Of a DNA stretch of 64,000 nucleotides, positions 54,342 to 64,000 are shown piece after piece (position 1 is the stretch's first letter; each line of letters begins with the position of its first letter). The position numbers and the translations under genes are program-made. This DNA comes from Pontederia crassipes (Eukaryota; Streptophyta; Magnoliopsida; Commelinales; Pontederiaceae): positions 6,153,501 to 6,217,500 of the forward strand of contig CM060196.1 of assembly GCA_030549335.1 (NCBI GenBank). The letters run 5' to 3'. The notes under the pieces are model-generated. The model made no database searches, was not told the origin of the DNA, and saw only the letters and a list, made by a program, of their open reading frames with translations.

Positions 54342-54590
54342 TGTTAGAAACCATCTCGAACTCATGTGATGCTCGTCAGGATGGAAGTCGTTGGAGGAGG
54401 AGAAGGAGAGAAGAGAAAAAGGAAAGAAAAAACAACATAAGCAAAAGAGAAGAAAATGATTATATTCAAGATGATTGTCAATTATAACTAATTGGATTCC
54501 TATTTATACTAAAGAACAAATAACATAGAAGATTACATCGATACATTGCTACAAAGATGACATCAAGTTGGTTGTTGAACTTCGTCTTCA
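54342..54590 (-). repeat. Left LTR of a non-autonomous copia-like element
   Basis: 249 bp, TGTTAGAAACC...GTCTTCA on the plus strand, preceded by GGGTG at 54337-54341. Aligns with 57444-57662 throughout. Confidence 0.85.
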
Positions 54591-55519
54591 CGACACACAA
54601 CAACCAATAGATCGTCGACGTGGTCAATCCAACACGCCCCCTCGTTAAGAGACGATGAACAATGGACGAACAACGCCAATTTGGGGCAGCACATCAACGA
54701 TGAACAAGCACAACCGCCGATCATTTGCTAGAAGGAAACCACGATCCATCGCTAGAGAAGACAAAGCTAATGGCCCGAGGAATGTTGCTATGTACTAGAG
54801 ATGTAGACAATGATGCCACCAAGAACTCGCCCCCTCAAGTTGGTGTTGTGGAGAAATCGAGCATCGAACGAATAGAAGCAACTTGCCATGAAATGAAGAA
54901 GATAAAATGCTAAAGAGAAAGAACAATAAAGATAGAGAAATTGAGTTCACCTGAAGAAAAGATGAAGAACAGACGAATGTTGTAGGAGGAACATAGCAAT
55001 TGGCAAAGAAGAGAACCAGAGAGACAATAAACGAACTAAGCAACAAAAGAAGAAACAAAGATGATGATAAAAAATAGAAAACATTTGATGAACAAAGTAG
55101 AAAGCGAGATCAAAGATCAACACACATGAACCTGTAGATGATGACCAACAAAACACAGATAAGAAGACAATTATTAGAGAGCTCCAAATGGCTGCGCCAA
55201 ATTGACCTCATCTGAGGTGGCCGAGTGGACATTACCAAAAGAGAGACGAAGGAGGAGAAGAAGAAAAGAAAAATAGAGGGAGTGAAAGGAGTTGAAACAC
55301 AGTGAAAGGCGATTTTCGTCATGAAGAGAACAACATGCTCCAATGAGCTGCATCGTCAGATGAAGCCAGAGATGGAAGAAAAGTTTCAAACGTTGACAAC
55401 AACATTGATGAAATCCAAACATCGACAATGACGTCGATAACATGTGGAGGTTATAAGCTCCAAATCGGTGATCACCACCCAAAGCAAAATTCAACAATAA
55501 TGATGGAAAGAACGGTGAT

Positions 55520-57016
55520 TGATGCATGTAAAATATAACATATAATTAGTCATGCATTTAATCACATTTCGATTCCTTTTCATATAGCATGCATTATTTT
55601 CTGACTTTATTTACTTTAATTTTATAAAAATAGAAATCTACCCAAATTATATGTTTTATTACAGGAAAAACAAGAGAATTGAGTCAAGAATTCACAGAAA
55701 TAAATGACACTCAAATCAGAGTGAAAATGAAGTCAGAAAGTGCAAATTAATGGAGGCTGGCAAGACTGAATTGAATATAATGAGTTGTTATATGATCTTA
55801 ACGGCCATAAGGGCGTGAATAGCCCATTACGGTCCATTAAAAGGTCCAGTGTTGAGCCAAAATTATGATTTGGACACTGTAAGGACCGTTAAATCCATGT
55901 TATGGGTTGTTACGAAGGTTATTTTCGAGATTTCTTCGATTTTTCTTGGGAATTTCAAGTTCAAACCGAACCCAAACTTTATCCTGAGCCTCAGGGATGA
56001 GTAGGAAATATATTTACTCAGATTTGAAAGAGTTTTGGATGACTTTAAAGACCTATCAAAGTATATTCCGAATTTACTCTTTTTAACATGAAAAGACTTC
56101 GAATCAAACACTACCAGAACTCTTGGGACCCCTAGAGGTTATAAATATAAGCCCTAGAAGACAGAATAATGGATTCTTGGGTGCTTGGTCGTGCTTGGAG
56201 GTGCTTGAGACCTGGGAGCCATCTACATTGCAGAGGAAAAAATTTAAAATTTTTCGATATTTGTTCGGGAGAAACTATGGAGCAACTCAGCGCGTGTACT
56301 TTACAGCAATACAGAGATCATCGAAGATGAAGAATTCTGTCTTTTAATCATTGTTTGGATGCTCTTTACTCATACTTTTTATGCCTAATTAATTTTGTAA
56401 TAAAGATATTTATTCTTTACGAGAAAACTGCATGAACTCGATTGTTAGATTAGAATTAATATAGTTATTTCAGTTTCTTTTGATTATGATTGTTGTGCTT
56501 AATGCTTTTTACTGAGATTATTATATTTTGATATAAGACTATAAACCAGATCTCGGATGGTTAGTTTTATGATTTAATAATTTTTAGCGAATCGATTTTT
56601 AACTTAAAGTTGAAGCAATCATAACACAAATCTACGTTTGTGATCCTAAGTTTTGCAAGACTTAAGATATTTTGATTTATTCAGCGTAGAAGTCAATAAT
56701 TTAAGTAATCCTAATCCGTCTTAAGAACTTAACTTATTTATCATTGTTATAATTTAATTATCATTGTGATTAATGTTAGTTAATTATCCATAATCCTAAG
56801 CTCAACACCAATTTATTTTATTTTCTATTATTAATTTTTTTGCACATTTATTTTCTATTTTTATATTACAACACCATTTTCTTCTCCTAGTAGATTATTG
56901 AGATAGATTAGATTTAACTAGTTCCTCGTAGGTTCGATACTCTACTCTCTACTTTATTGCTTGATATGACCAGTGCACTTGTTAGCAAATTTATTTGTTA
57001 TAAATTTTACGCATCA
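55520..57016. mobile_element. Solo LTR (1.5 kb) with 5-bp target duplication
   Basis: Flanked by GTGAT on both sides (55515-55519 and 57017-57021). Ends TGATGC...GCATCA are perfect 6-bp inverted repeats. The right end wording (CTTGTTAGCAAATT...AAATTTTACGCATCA) is of the type seen at LTR ends of plant Ty3/gypsy elements (inference). No internal domain or second LTR is present, so it arose by LTR-LTR recombination. Confidence 0.88.
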
Positions 57017-57443
57017 GTGATACACCGTGAAACAAGAGTCAAAGCTCCAGAAACCTACGAAGAATCATTTCCATTCGATCAACGAGCAAAGGAGACAAAG
57101 TTCGATGAGGAAACTACGATGTGCCGGAAGAAAGCACAAGAAAAAATAGAAAGAAGAACCAAAAGAAAAACACCTCCGATCAACGAAGCAAAAAGCTAGA
57201 GAAGACAACCGAAATGTGATTGTAGTGGATCATCTTGGAGTAAGGTTGGAAGTGAATTGGAAGAACTTCACAAAGGTCACCATCACTAGGATCATCATCA
57301 ACATTGCTTGGACTCGCAAGGCCATTGCAGGTTGATGATGGTTTAGTTGGCTATGACCTTCATGCAGAAGACTATAGTAGCGACGACATTGAGGCAAAGA
57401 GAGGGAGCTCATCAGGCTCTTCAAGATGGAGGCTCGAATACTA

Positions 57444-57662
57444 TGTTAAAAAAAGAGCTCGAGCTTCTGTGATGCTCACTAGATGGAAGTCGGAGGAGGA
57501 GGAGAAGAGAAGAGGAGGAAAGAAGAAACAAATGATTCTATTCAAGATGATTATCAATTACAACTAAATGGACATCTATTTATATTAAAAGACAATGACA
57601 TAAAAATAAACTGATATTAGAACTAACCACACTATTACAATGATGACATTGCTGAACCTTCA
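57444..57662 (-). repeat. Right LTR of the non-autonomous copia-like element
   Basis: 219 bp, TGTTAAAAAAAGAG...GAACCTTCA on the plus strand, followed by GGGTG. Shorter than its partner by small deletions and clearly diverged from it. Confidence 0.85.
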
Positions 57663-58095
57663 GGGTGATGCTATTGTAGATGGATCTCTCCAGTTGCTTC
57701 CACAAGCAGGTTGTGTTCCTTTGTTCTTCGACTAATTGGAACGGCTAAATCCTGTCCACGACCAACCTCATCCTTGTCGTAGATGCGAACAATGCCATGG
57801 AAGAGATCTTAAATGGTAGAATGGTTCCACCGACTTGCATGGACGAGATCCCTATCATGAGCGATGCGACAAGAGTGATCATATTGATGGAGGTTGTGAG
57901 GAGTTGGTTCTAGTTATTATGTTGGACGCCAATTGTAACGTGCATCTCAGCTTTGCCGGCAGCTGTCTCGGTGATGGTGAGAAACTTGATAAGTAGCTCT
58001 TCATCTTCGTTGAAGGTTGCACTACGATCATGTGCTTGGATTTGCTCAGCGGTAAGCTTTCTCTGGACGATAATTTGATGGTGCTCTGACGACAT

Positions 58096-60863
58096 TGTAG
58101 TTGAAACGAGGAAAGTTCAAAAAATATTTTATGTCATTCTCAATGTACTTCTAATGAGATGAGAACTTGGAGGTAATATATAGAGGAAGAAAAAATGTGA
58201 ATCCTCCTAAAACATCAGCCTAATTTTCCTCCTAATACTCTCATGAATAGACTCCCACCTAAAAGTTGATAAAATTATCATTAGATCCGTTGTGAGGAGT
58301 TAGGCTAATTTTTAGGTTGAAGATTAGGAGGATATAGCAAGTCTCATAGAGGAAATAAGGTCCACGGAAAATAAAATAATTAATAAATCAAAATAAAGAG
58401 AAACACACGCTTTAATCAAGTTGGGTATGACGTCTCTGTATGAATATATTGCTAATATATAATATGACCAACATACCAAATTACATGGAACGTTTACTAA
58501 TTCATAATGGAACAAAATTAGATAGAGGTACTTTTCTCATGAATATAAGTTATATAGATACATGCTTGTTAATATTAATAAAATAGATAAGAATTTGCCT
58601 CTTCCTTCTCGAAGACCTAAATCTATGTAATTTTATGTTTACGACAAAACTAAACATTTCTTTCCTTTTATAATTTGACATCAATCATGCTATATTCAAA
58701 TATTATCATTTATATTTTATATAGTTTTATTAATATGTCATGATACCTTTTATGCTATTTAGGTAATCTCGAATATTTTAAAAGGTATTGAATTTCATCG
58801 GAAAAGACATCGAAGTATAAAATTAATAATATTTTATAGGATACCATTGCATTCATCGTTTAGTTTTTCTTATTTAAATATACTCTAAAGATTTGTTGGG
58901 TTGCAAAATTTTATATTTTTTTGCAAGTATCAAATTTTCATTGCTATCGCACGCACCTTCTGATGTATTTGGTTGAATGGTTTAAAAATAATGGATTAGA
59001 TTTATGATTTAAGTGGTGGATTAAAAAATTCTACATCTTATTTAGATGTAATATTTATTAAGTTGACTAAAGATATGTTAGTGTTCGTAAGTTCATCATT
59101 TGACTTAAAATTAAATTCATCCCATTAATTTATCTAAATATTGTTTAAGTAAACACTCACCATGTACTCAATCTTATGGGTGAATTTAAAATTTTTACAC
59201 TATTTTTTATATAACTTTTATTAATTTAACTGATGATAGATTGGGCTTCATAATCCATCATTTGACTTAAAATTAAACTCATCAAATTGGTTGTTTTGAA
59301 GGGGTTAGAAATAATTAGTCTCATTTTACCCTTATTTTTTTCAATGAAATAAAAAATTAAGAATAATAAAGACATTGATCAAACTTAACCTTCCCTAACC
59401 TATATACTATGTTTTGTATCCAAATAAGAGTGGATTAAACTAATTCAATCCATCCCATTAATTTATATCTAAACATAATTTTTATAAACCCTCACGATAC
59501 TCAACTTTTTACTAACCTATACTCCATCATTCTAACTCACCCCTCCATCATTAGAAAACCAAACATACCCTATGTTTGGATGAAGAGTTTAGAAGGGATG
59601 GGGTAGGTTTAATGAGGATGGGTGGATTTAAATTTTGTACACTATATTTGGATATAACTTTTATTATTTTAACTAAAGATAAGTGGAACTTTATAATCTC
59701 GTCATTTCATTTAAAATTAAGCTCACTAAATTAGTGGTTTTAGAGGAATTAAAAATAAGTATTCTTACGCTACCCTTATTTCTTCTCAATGAAATAAAAA
59801 ATAAATATTTGAAGAATAAAAACATTTATCAAACTTAACCTTCCATATCTCATATATTATATTTTATGTCCAAACAAAGAGTAAATTAAACTAATCTAAC
59901 TCATCCTATTAATTTATATCAAAATATAACTTTTATAAACCCTTGTCTCACTCAACTTCATGCTCTACCACCCTAACACATTCCTCCATCATTATAAAAC
60001 CAAACACACCCTTAATCTATTTATAAATCATGGCCACTATATACCTCTTCTTTTTTATACTTCTATAATTTTTGTGGTTGCAGAAATAAAGTTGATTATA
60101 ACGTGACTAAAAAACGTAGGCCTCTTTCTGCTGACTCTCAACTGACATTTGTCTGGCTGCATTAAAAAATTTGAGAGCAGTTAAACATCATTTTGGGAAA
60201 TGGGCAAGTTTATTTAGGTGCAAAATGATAGTTAAATTGCTTGGAACAATTCGTTAGTGTATTTAAGATGGAGGGAAGCTATAGTCATATATTTAATTTA
60301 TTGATTAATCAAACTCACTGATTAAGATTCTTGGATTCTTAGATTGGATCACCCAATTTGTCTCCTGCTATGATGTTTTTTTGGATGTTACATGACGCGA
60401 GGATTTTGGATTATACTGAAAGTCTCTTCTGAATGTACGGAAAAGTCTCTTCTAATGGTTAGGAAATAAAAATAAAAATAAAGCCAAGAGGTAAATTCTT
60501 GGTAAAGCTTTCAAGCCTCGAGTAATCTTTCAGGTTTTTTTTGTCATCCCTATATTTGAAGAAAAGTAATAAAATATTAATGAATTAAAAAAGGAATTAA
60601 AAGAACATAAAAGTATAATTAGATAAGGAATAGAAAAAGAAGAAAAGATGAATCATAGTAAAAAATGAAATTGAGATTTAATTATAAATTGGGTATAAAT
60701 TATATTACAGATAGCACTACATAACCCAGTACACAGTATATTTTATAATATTATGATTCATAAAACTGAAAATTGTGGAGCAAGAATTAGTTGTTCGATT
60801 TAACTTAAAGAGAATTCAACCATGCATGAACATTTCCATCAGATGATCTTAGAGAAACACTGC
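58096..60863. other. Spacer between the two At4g22030-like copies, with MITE-like repeats
   Basis: No gene. Two related AT-rich blocks in tandem (about 58965-59567 and 59573-60013) share phrases such as 'atttaaaattaaactcat' and 'aacttaaccttcc', and carry TTTGG/CCAAACA.ACCC borders like hAT-type MITEs. The region just before 60864 shows some similarity to the 3' flank of copy 1. Confidence 0.5.
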
Positions 60864-61044
60864 TCAAAAGAGCTTCCCTGCGAACTCGGTGATGTCCTCG
60901 TCCTTGCACGAGGGAGAAGCGTATGGTGCAAATTCTTTCATCTCAGAGAGGCTCCTCCCAAGCCGTAGAGCCATCTTCATCCTAAATATGTCACCGTTCT
61001 CCCTCCTGTCAACCTCCTCCTCCCCGAGATTGAGCTCGATTTGA

Positions 61045-61851
61045 GATGGCTATTTAGACATTAGAGGACATGCTGCGAGCATGTGCACTAGATTGGTAAG
61101 AAAACTGAGATGAGCACATCCATCTAATCGAATTTACTTATAATAATAGCTACCATTCCAATATCAGTATGACGCCCTTCGAGGCTTTATATGGTAGACA
61201 TTGTCGTTCACTTGCTCATTGGGGTGAAGTAGGTGAAAAGAAAGTCATGAGCAAAGAAGAAGTGAATGAGACAATAGAATATGCTGAGAAAGTAGAGCTG
61301 ATCAAGCAGAGGATGAAGACAGCTCATGACAGACAAAAGAGTTATGCTGATAAGGATAGACGTGAGCAGATTTTTCAGGCTGGTGATCAAGTTCTACTGA
61401 AGGTGTCTCCCATGAAGGGAGTTATGAAGTTCAGTAAACGAGGGAAGCTCAACTCTCGGTACGTGGGACCCTTTGAGGTACTGGAGTTAATAGGTGAAGC
61501 AGCATGCAGGCTAGCCTTACCACCCTCATATGGGCGAGTGCATAATGTGTTCTACGTATCCATGCTTAAGAAGTACAAGCATGATGCTGTCAATATTTTA
61601 TAGATCGAAGAGCCAAATCTAACTGTTGATTTGACCTTCGCAGAGTACCCGACACATATTGTGGAACACAAAGTACAACGCCAGAAGAATAAAGATGTAC
61701 CTATGATCAGAGTAGCATGGCATTTTCATCACGACGATGAGGCCACATGGGAACTCGAGTCAAAGATGCGTCAGGAGTTCCCGCATTTATTCGCTAAGAC
61801 CTCTACTTAGTGTAAAATTCGAGGACGAATTTTCTTTTAAGGAGATAATGA
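61045..61851 (+). pseudogene. Ty3/gypsy (chromovirus) integrase end with chromodomain-like tail
   Basis: The frame at 61169-61603 opens with MTPFEALYGRHCRS, then an ADKDRRE block and the VGPFEVLELIG...VHNVFYVSMLKKY region typical of the integrase C-terminus of plant chromoviruses (Tekay/Del type). After one stop, 61604-61810 continues in frame as a chromodomain-like tail (VEHKVQRQ, then WHFHHDDEATWE). The CGAGGACGAATTTT block and a purine tract (61837-61848) lead into the LTR. Everything 5' of the integrase end, including the 5' LTR, is absent. Confidence 0.88.
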
Positions 61852-63740
61852 TGTAACATCGAGAAATATATATATATATATATTTAAATAAACAAATGAA
61901 TAATGAAATGGATAAGATCAAAGAGTGGACAGCTATGCCTATGAATGGATAAGATAAAAAAGGGCAATTGAGACATTTCCTTCCACCAAAATCTCTATAA
62001 AAAGAGAGCTCCTCTTGGACAGCCCCTCTCCCTTCCATTTGCTTCATTACCATCAAGAATGTTGCTGTAGAAGCTCTCCAAGGTTCATAGTAATAAGGGT
62101 TCTCCATTTTTGCACTCTTTTTGGTTTCCAACGTCATTCCCTGACTTTCTTCCCCAATCGGATTGCCTCGTATGTGGAGAACGACAAGGGGAGGATGACC
62201 ACCGGTGATCGGAAAGGCTTCGTGCAAGGATCAAACACGGGAATAGGTGGATGAATCCGAAATCTCTTTGAATAACTTAAATAGCATTAGGACAGAATTA
62301 GGGCTGTTCATCTTGAAATGTGTTCTTGTTTGATGAAAGGAAATGGAAAAGGAATTGTTTGATTGCATTATTGTTGTTTAATCCCTGATTTATGATTCTC
62401 TGTGACTATGGATGTATTTATATCATTCCTCCATGATTAGATGGTTGTTTGTAAGCTGTGATTGCATTTAGGATTGAAAATCTCTGAAAATCTGGTTTTT
62501 GTCCGATTCTATTTTTACGTCGACTGGTCGACCGATCCAGAAATATCGATCGACCGGTGATATGGAAATCGGTCGACCGATCATTCCTTTTGAGCATGTT
62601 CATAGGTCGACCGACCGACTGAGACTCATTGTACAGACCAAGCACTATCGGTCGATCGATCCAGAGATATCGGTCGATCGGTGCTCAAGAGTCAGCAGAT
62701 CGAAAACCACTAAACTGAATTAGACCATCGGTCGACCGATTCAGAGATATCGGTCGACTGGTGCCCAGAAGTCGGTCGACTGGTCAAGGAGAATCGATCA
62801 CTGACCCTTAAGCAAATTTCATCTTGTGTTGCTGATTGATCTAGATTCTTCTCATGATTGTGATGTGTTATTCTCTACTGATTGAATTGTTGTATGACTG
62901 AATCATTTGTCTTGTGATTGATCTGTCCAGTGATCCAATCCTCTTATAGAATGAATGAATGATGAATTAATAAAGTGATTAAAGTATGAAAGATGAAAGG
63001 ATAAAAGGGTGGGTGGTCAGCCCATACTAAGTGCTTATAGCGAAGGGTCACTTCCTTAGTCATGGCTTGATCAAGCATTGGTTGCACAAGACTGTATTAT
63101 TTTGCTCGGCATAAAACTTCAAAAGTTAAAGACATCTAAAGTCACTTAGGCTAAGAAAAAGGTACAAGGATAAAGAGTACATACAAATGACATGGGCATG
63201 ATAATGATAAGTGAAGCATGATTATTAATCCAGCATGATTATTGTAACCTCTTTTGATTATATGATCTCTGATCTCTTCTACTTATTGATATTCAAAATC
63301 AAATGATCTTATGTTATCTATCTGATCTTGATATAAGTGATTACTAATTCCGACTAATTTTATTTATTGTTATGCATTGAGTACTATATAAATCTCCACT
63401 AAGCTGTATAATTTACGGGAGGACCTCTTCAACTGTGTTGATTTTCACAGGGCTATGTCAGTGATAGTGTCGAGATCATGTGTCGCGATTTGCTCGAGTG
63501 ATAATAAAATATATGAACTGAAGAAGGGCCTAGTTATCATTTTCTTTATTTTTCGCATTTATAAACTTGGATGTAATTCAGATGTGATTTCTATTATGAA
63601 GACTTGTAGTATTTTGAGACTTCCGCTACTATAATATTTCTATTTTCCCTGAGATTTGGTCAATTGTTAGTCAAAGTTATAGTGTTTGCGCCTTCAGAGA
63701 AATTCTCACCACGTGACGTTGATCGATTTGGGGCGTTACA
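61852..63740 (+). repeat. 3' LTR of the truncated Ty3/gypsy element
   Basis: 1,889 bp, TGTAACATCG...GGCGTTACA, with perfect 6-bp inverted ends TGTAAC/GTTACA. It directly abuts copy 2 sequence at 63741. Positions 62518-62790 hold a cluster of GGTCGACC-type palindromes. No second LTR or target duplication is present. Confidence 0.85.
62518..62790. repeat. Cluster of ATCGGTCGACCGAT palindromes inside the LTR
   Basis: About nine copies of a 14-bp palindrome, ATCGGTCGACCGAT or close variants. Three of the blocks (about 62527, 62648 and 62732) share the layout palindrome, 'CCAGA.ATAT', palindrome, so a ~34-bp paired unit has been repeated. Confidence 0.85.
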
Positions 63741-64000
63741 TCCAAGTCCGTAGAGGATGATGCTATTATAGATGGTTCTCTCTAGTTGCTTCCACAGCCG
63801 GGTCGCATTCCTTTGCTCTTAGGCCAGTTGGGACGGCTGAATCCAGTCCACGACCAGCATCATCCCTGTCGCAGCGCCAAGGAAGAGATCTTGAATGGTA
63901 GAACGCTTCCGCCGACTTGCATGGACGAGATCCCCGCCATGTGCGATGCGGCGAGAGTGATCATGTTGATGGAGGCTGGGAGGAGCTGGTTCCAGCTATT

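Larger units (their letters stand above)
54342..57662 (-). mobile_element. Non-autonomous copia-like LTR element nested in copy 1
   Basis: Exact 5-bp target duplication GGGTG (54337-54341 and 57663-57667). LTRs are 249 and 219 bp. On the minus strand the right LTR is followed by TAGTATTCGAGC (57432-57443), a weak match to the methionine-tRNA primer site, giving minus orientation. The element's own internal DNA is about 1.36 kb (54591-55519 and 57017-57443) without gag or pol motifs. A solo LTR has landed inside it. Open frames here (for example on the minus strand at 54795-55527) have no known domain. Confidence 0.85.
53460..58095 (-). pseudogene. At4g22030-like (F-box-annotated) pseudogene, copy 1
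   Basis: Gene relic on the minus strand in three parts: N-terminal 58095-57668, middle 54336-53976, C-terminal 53719-53460. The parts match, in order, the plant family annotated 'probable F-box protein At4g22030': AEMHVTIGVQHNN, SINMITLVASL, the EEQRN region, a VLALDTAYPLPMLLGMLEKFP block, NKVLAIS, and GMLFEMFNNYDKFYWQL followed by RRENGDTFRMKM. Lesions: TAG where the family has Trp after QHNN, a stop before PFQLVEEQRN, frameshifts in the middle part, an 8-base loss that replaces the GKLF end, and two transposon insertions. Family name from remembered motifs; function as F-box is uncertain even in the family. Confidence 0.8.
60864..64000 (-). pseudogene. At4g22030-like (F-box-annotated) pseudogene, copy 2 (partial)
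   Basis: Second minus-strand copy of the family. The C-terminal part 61041-60864 is clean and ends with RRENGDIFRMKM, ASPSCKDEDITEF and AGKLF then TGA. The N-terminal part 64000-63741 has SINMITLAAS, a frameshift, then GMMLVVDWIQPSQLA, a TAA stop, and EQRNATRLWKQLE; it runs off the window. Between them is the Ty3/gypsy fragment and LTR, and about 130 family residues are missing. Both copies are therefore dead, by different lesions. Confidence 0.8.

Noticed and set aside
61208-61390. Minus frame opposite the gypsy integrase
   Set aside because: Shadow of the plus-strand integrase reading frame.

Overview
This window is nuclear DNA from a flowering plant. The evidence is spliced protein genes with GT-AG introns, a nuclear-type tRNA-Glu gene, and abundant plant Ty1/copia, Ty3/gypsy, LINE, SINE-tail, TRIM and MITE sequence in AT-rich DNA. 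The GC-rich coding exons and a duplicated family 61 glycosyltransferase point, more weakly, to a monocot. I cannot name the species.

Layout. 1-9035: a large LTR element with LTRs over 3 kb and no coding capacity (LARD-like, chromovirus-type 3' end); the window opens inside its 5' LTR. 9036-17199: AT-rich DNA with a 5'-truncated LINE (11090-13650, minus) and long AAC/AAT microsatellites. 17200-18076: a Mutator-type MITE just upstream of an intact eight-exon AlaX-like alanyl-tRNA editing gene (18283-21854, plus). 22902-25960: a Tourist-like MITE, a copia pol relic and a CACTA-like relic. 26001-31120: a complete but mutated copia element with 268-bp LTRs, a perfect PBS and a 5-bp target duplication. 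31120-44765: a tandem segmental duplication carrying two GT61 glycosyltransferase copies on the minus strand. The left copy is a pseudogene (lost start codon, stop in the anchor exon, frameshift, MITE in the last exon); the right copy (38224-41129) has three exons and is intact. 44780-47417: a LINE 3' relic, a foldback element with a poly-C core, and a TRIM array of three LTRs. 48838-52551: an intact seven-exon PMP22 peroxisomal membrane protein gene. 53146-53217: tRNA-Glu(CTC), minus strand. 53460-64000: two minus-strand copies of an At4g22030-like (F-box-annotated) gene. The first is broken by a CACTA-like MITE and a non-autonomous copia-like element that itself contains a solo LTR; the second is broken by a Ty3/gypsy 3' end plus LTR.

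The intact genes look like ordinary single housekeeping or cell-wall genes and do not form a pathway or operon. I found no convincing new multi-gene system. The most informative content is insertion history: several insertions have exact target-site duplications, and for some of them the paralogue in the same window preserves the uninterrupted sequence. Splice sites, reading frames and repeat ends were read by eye; family names rest on remembered conserved motifs, not on searches.
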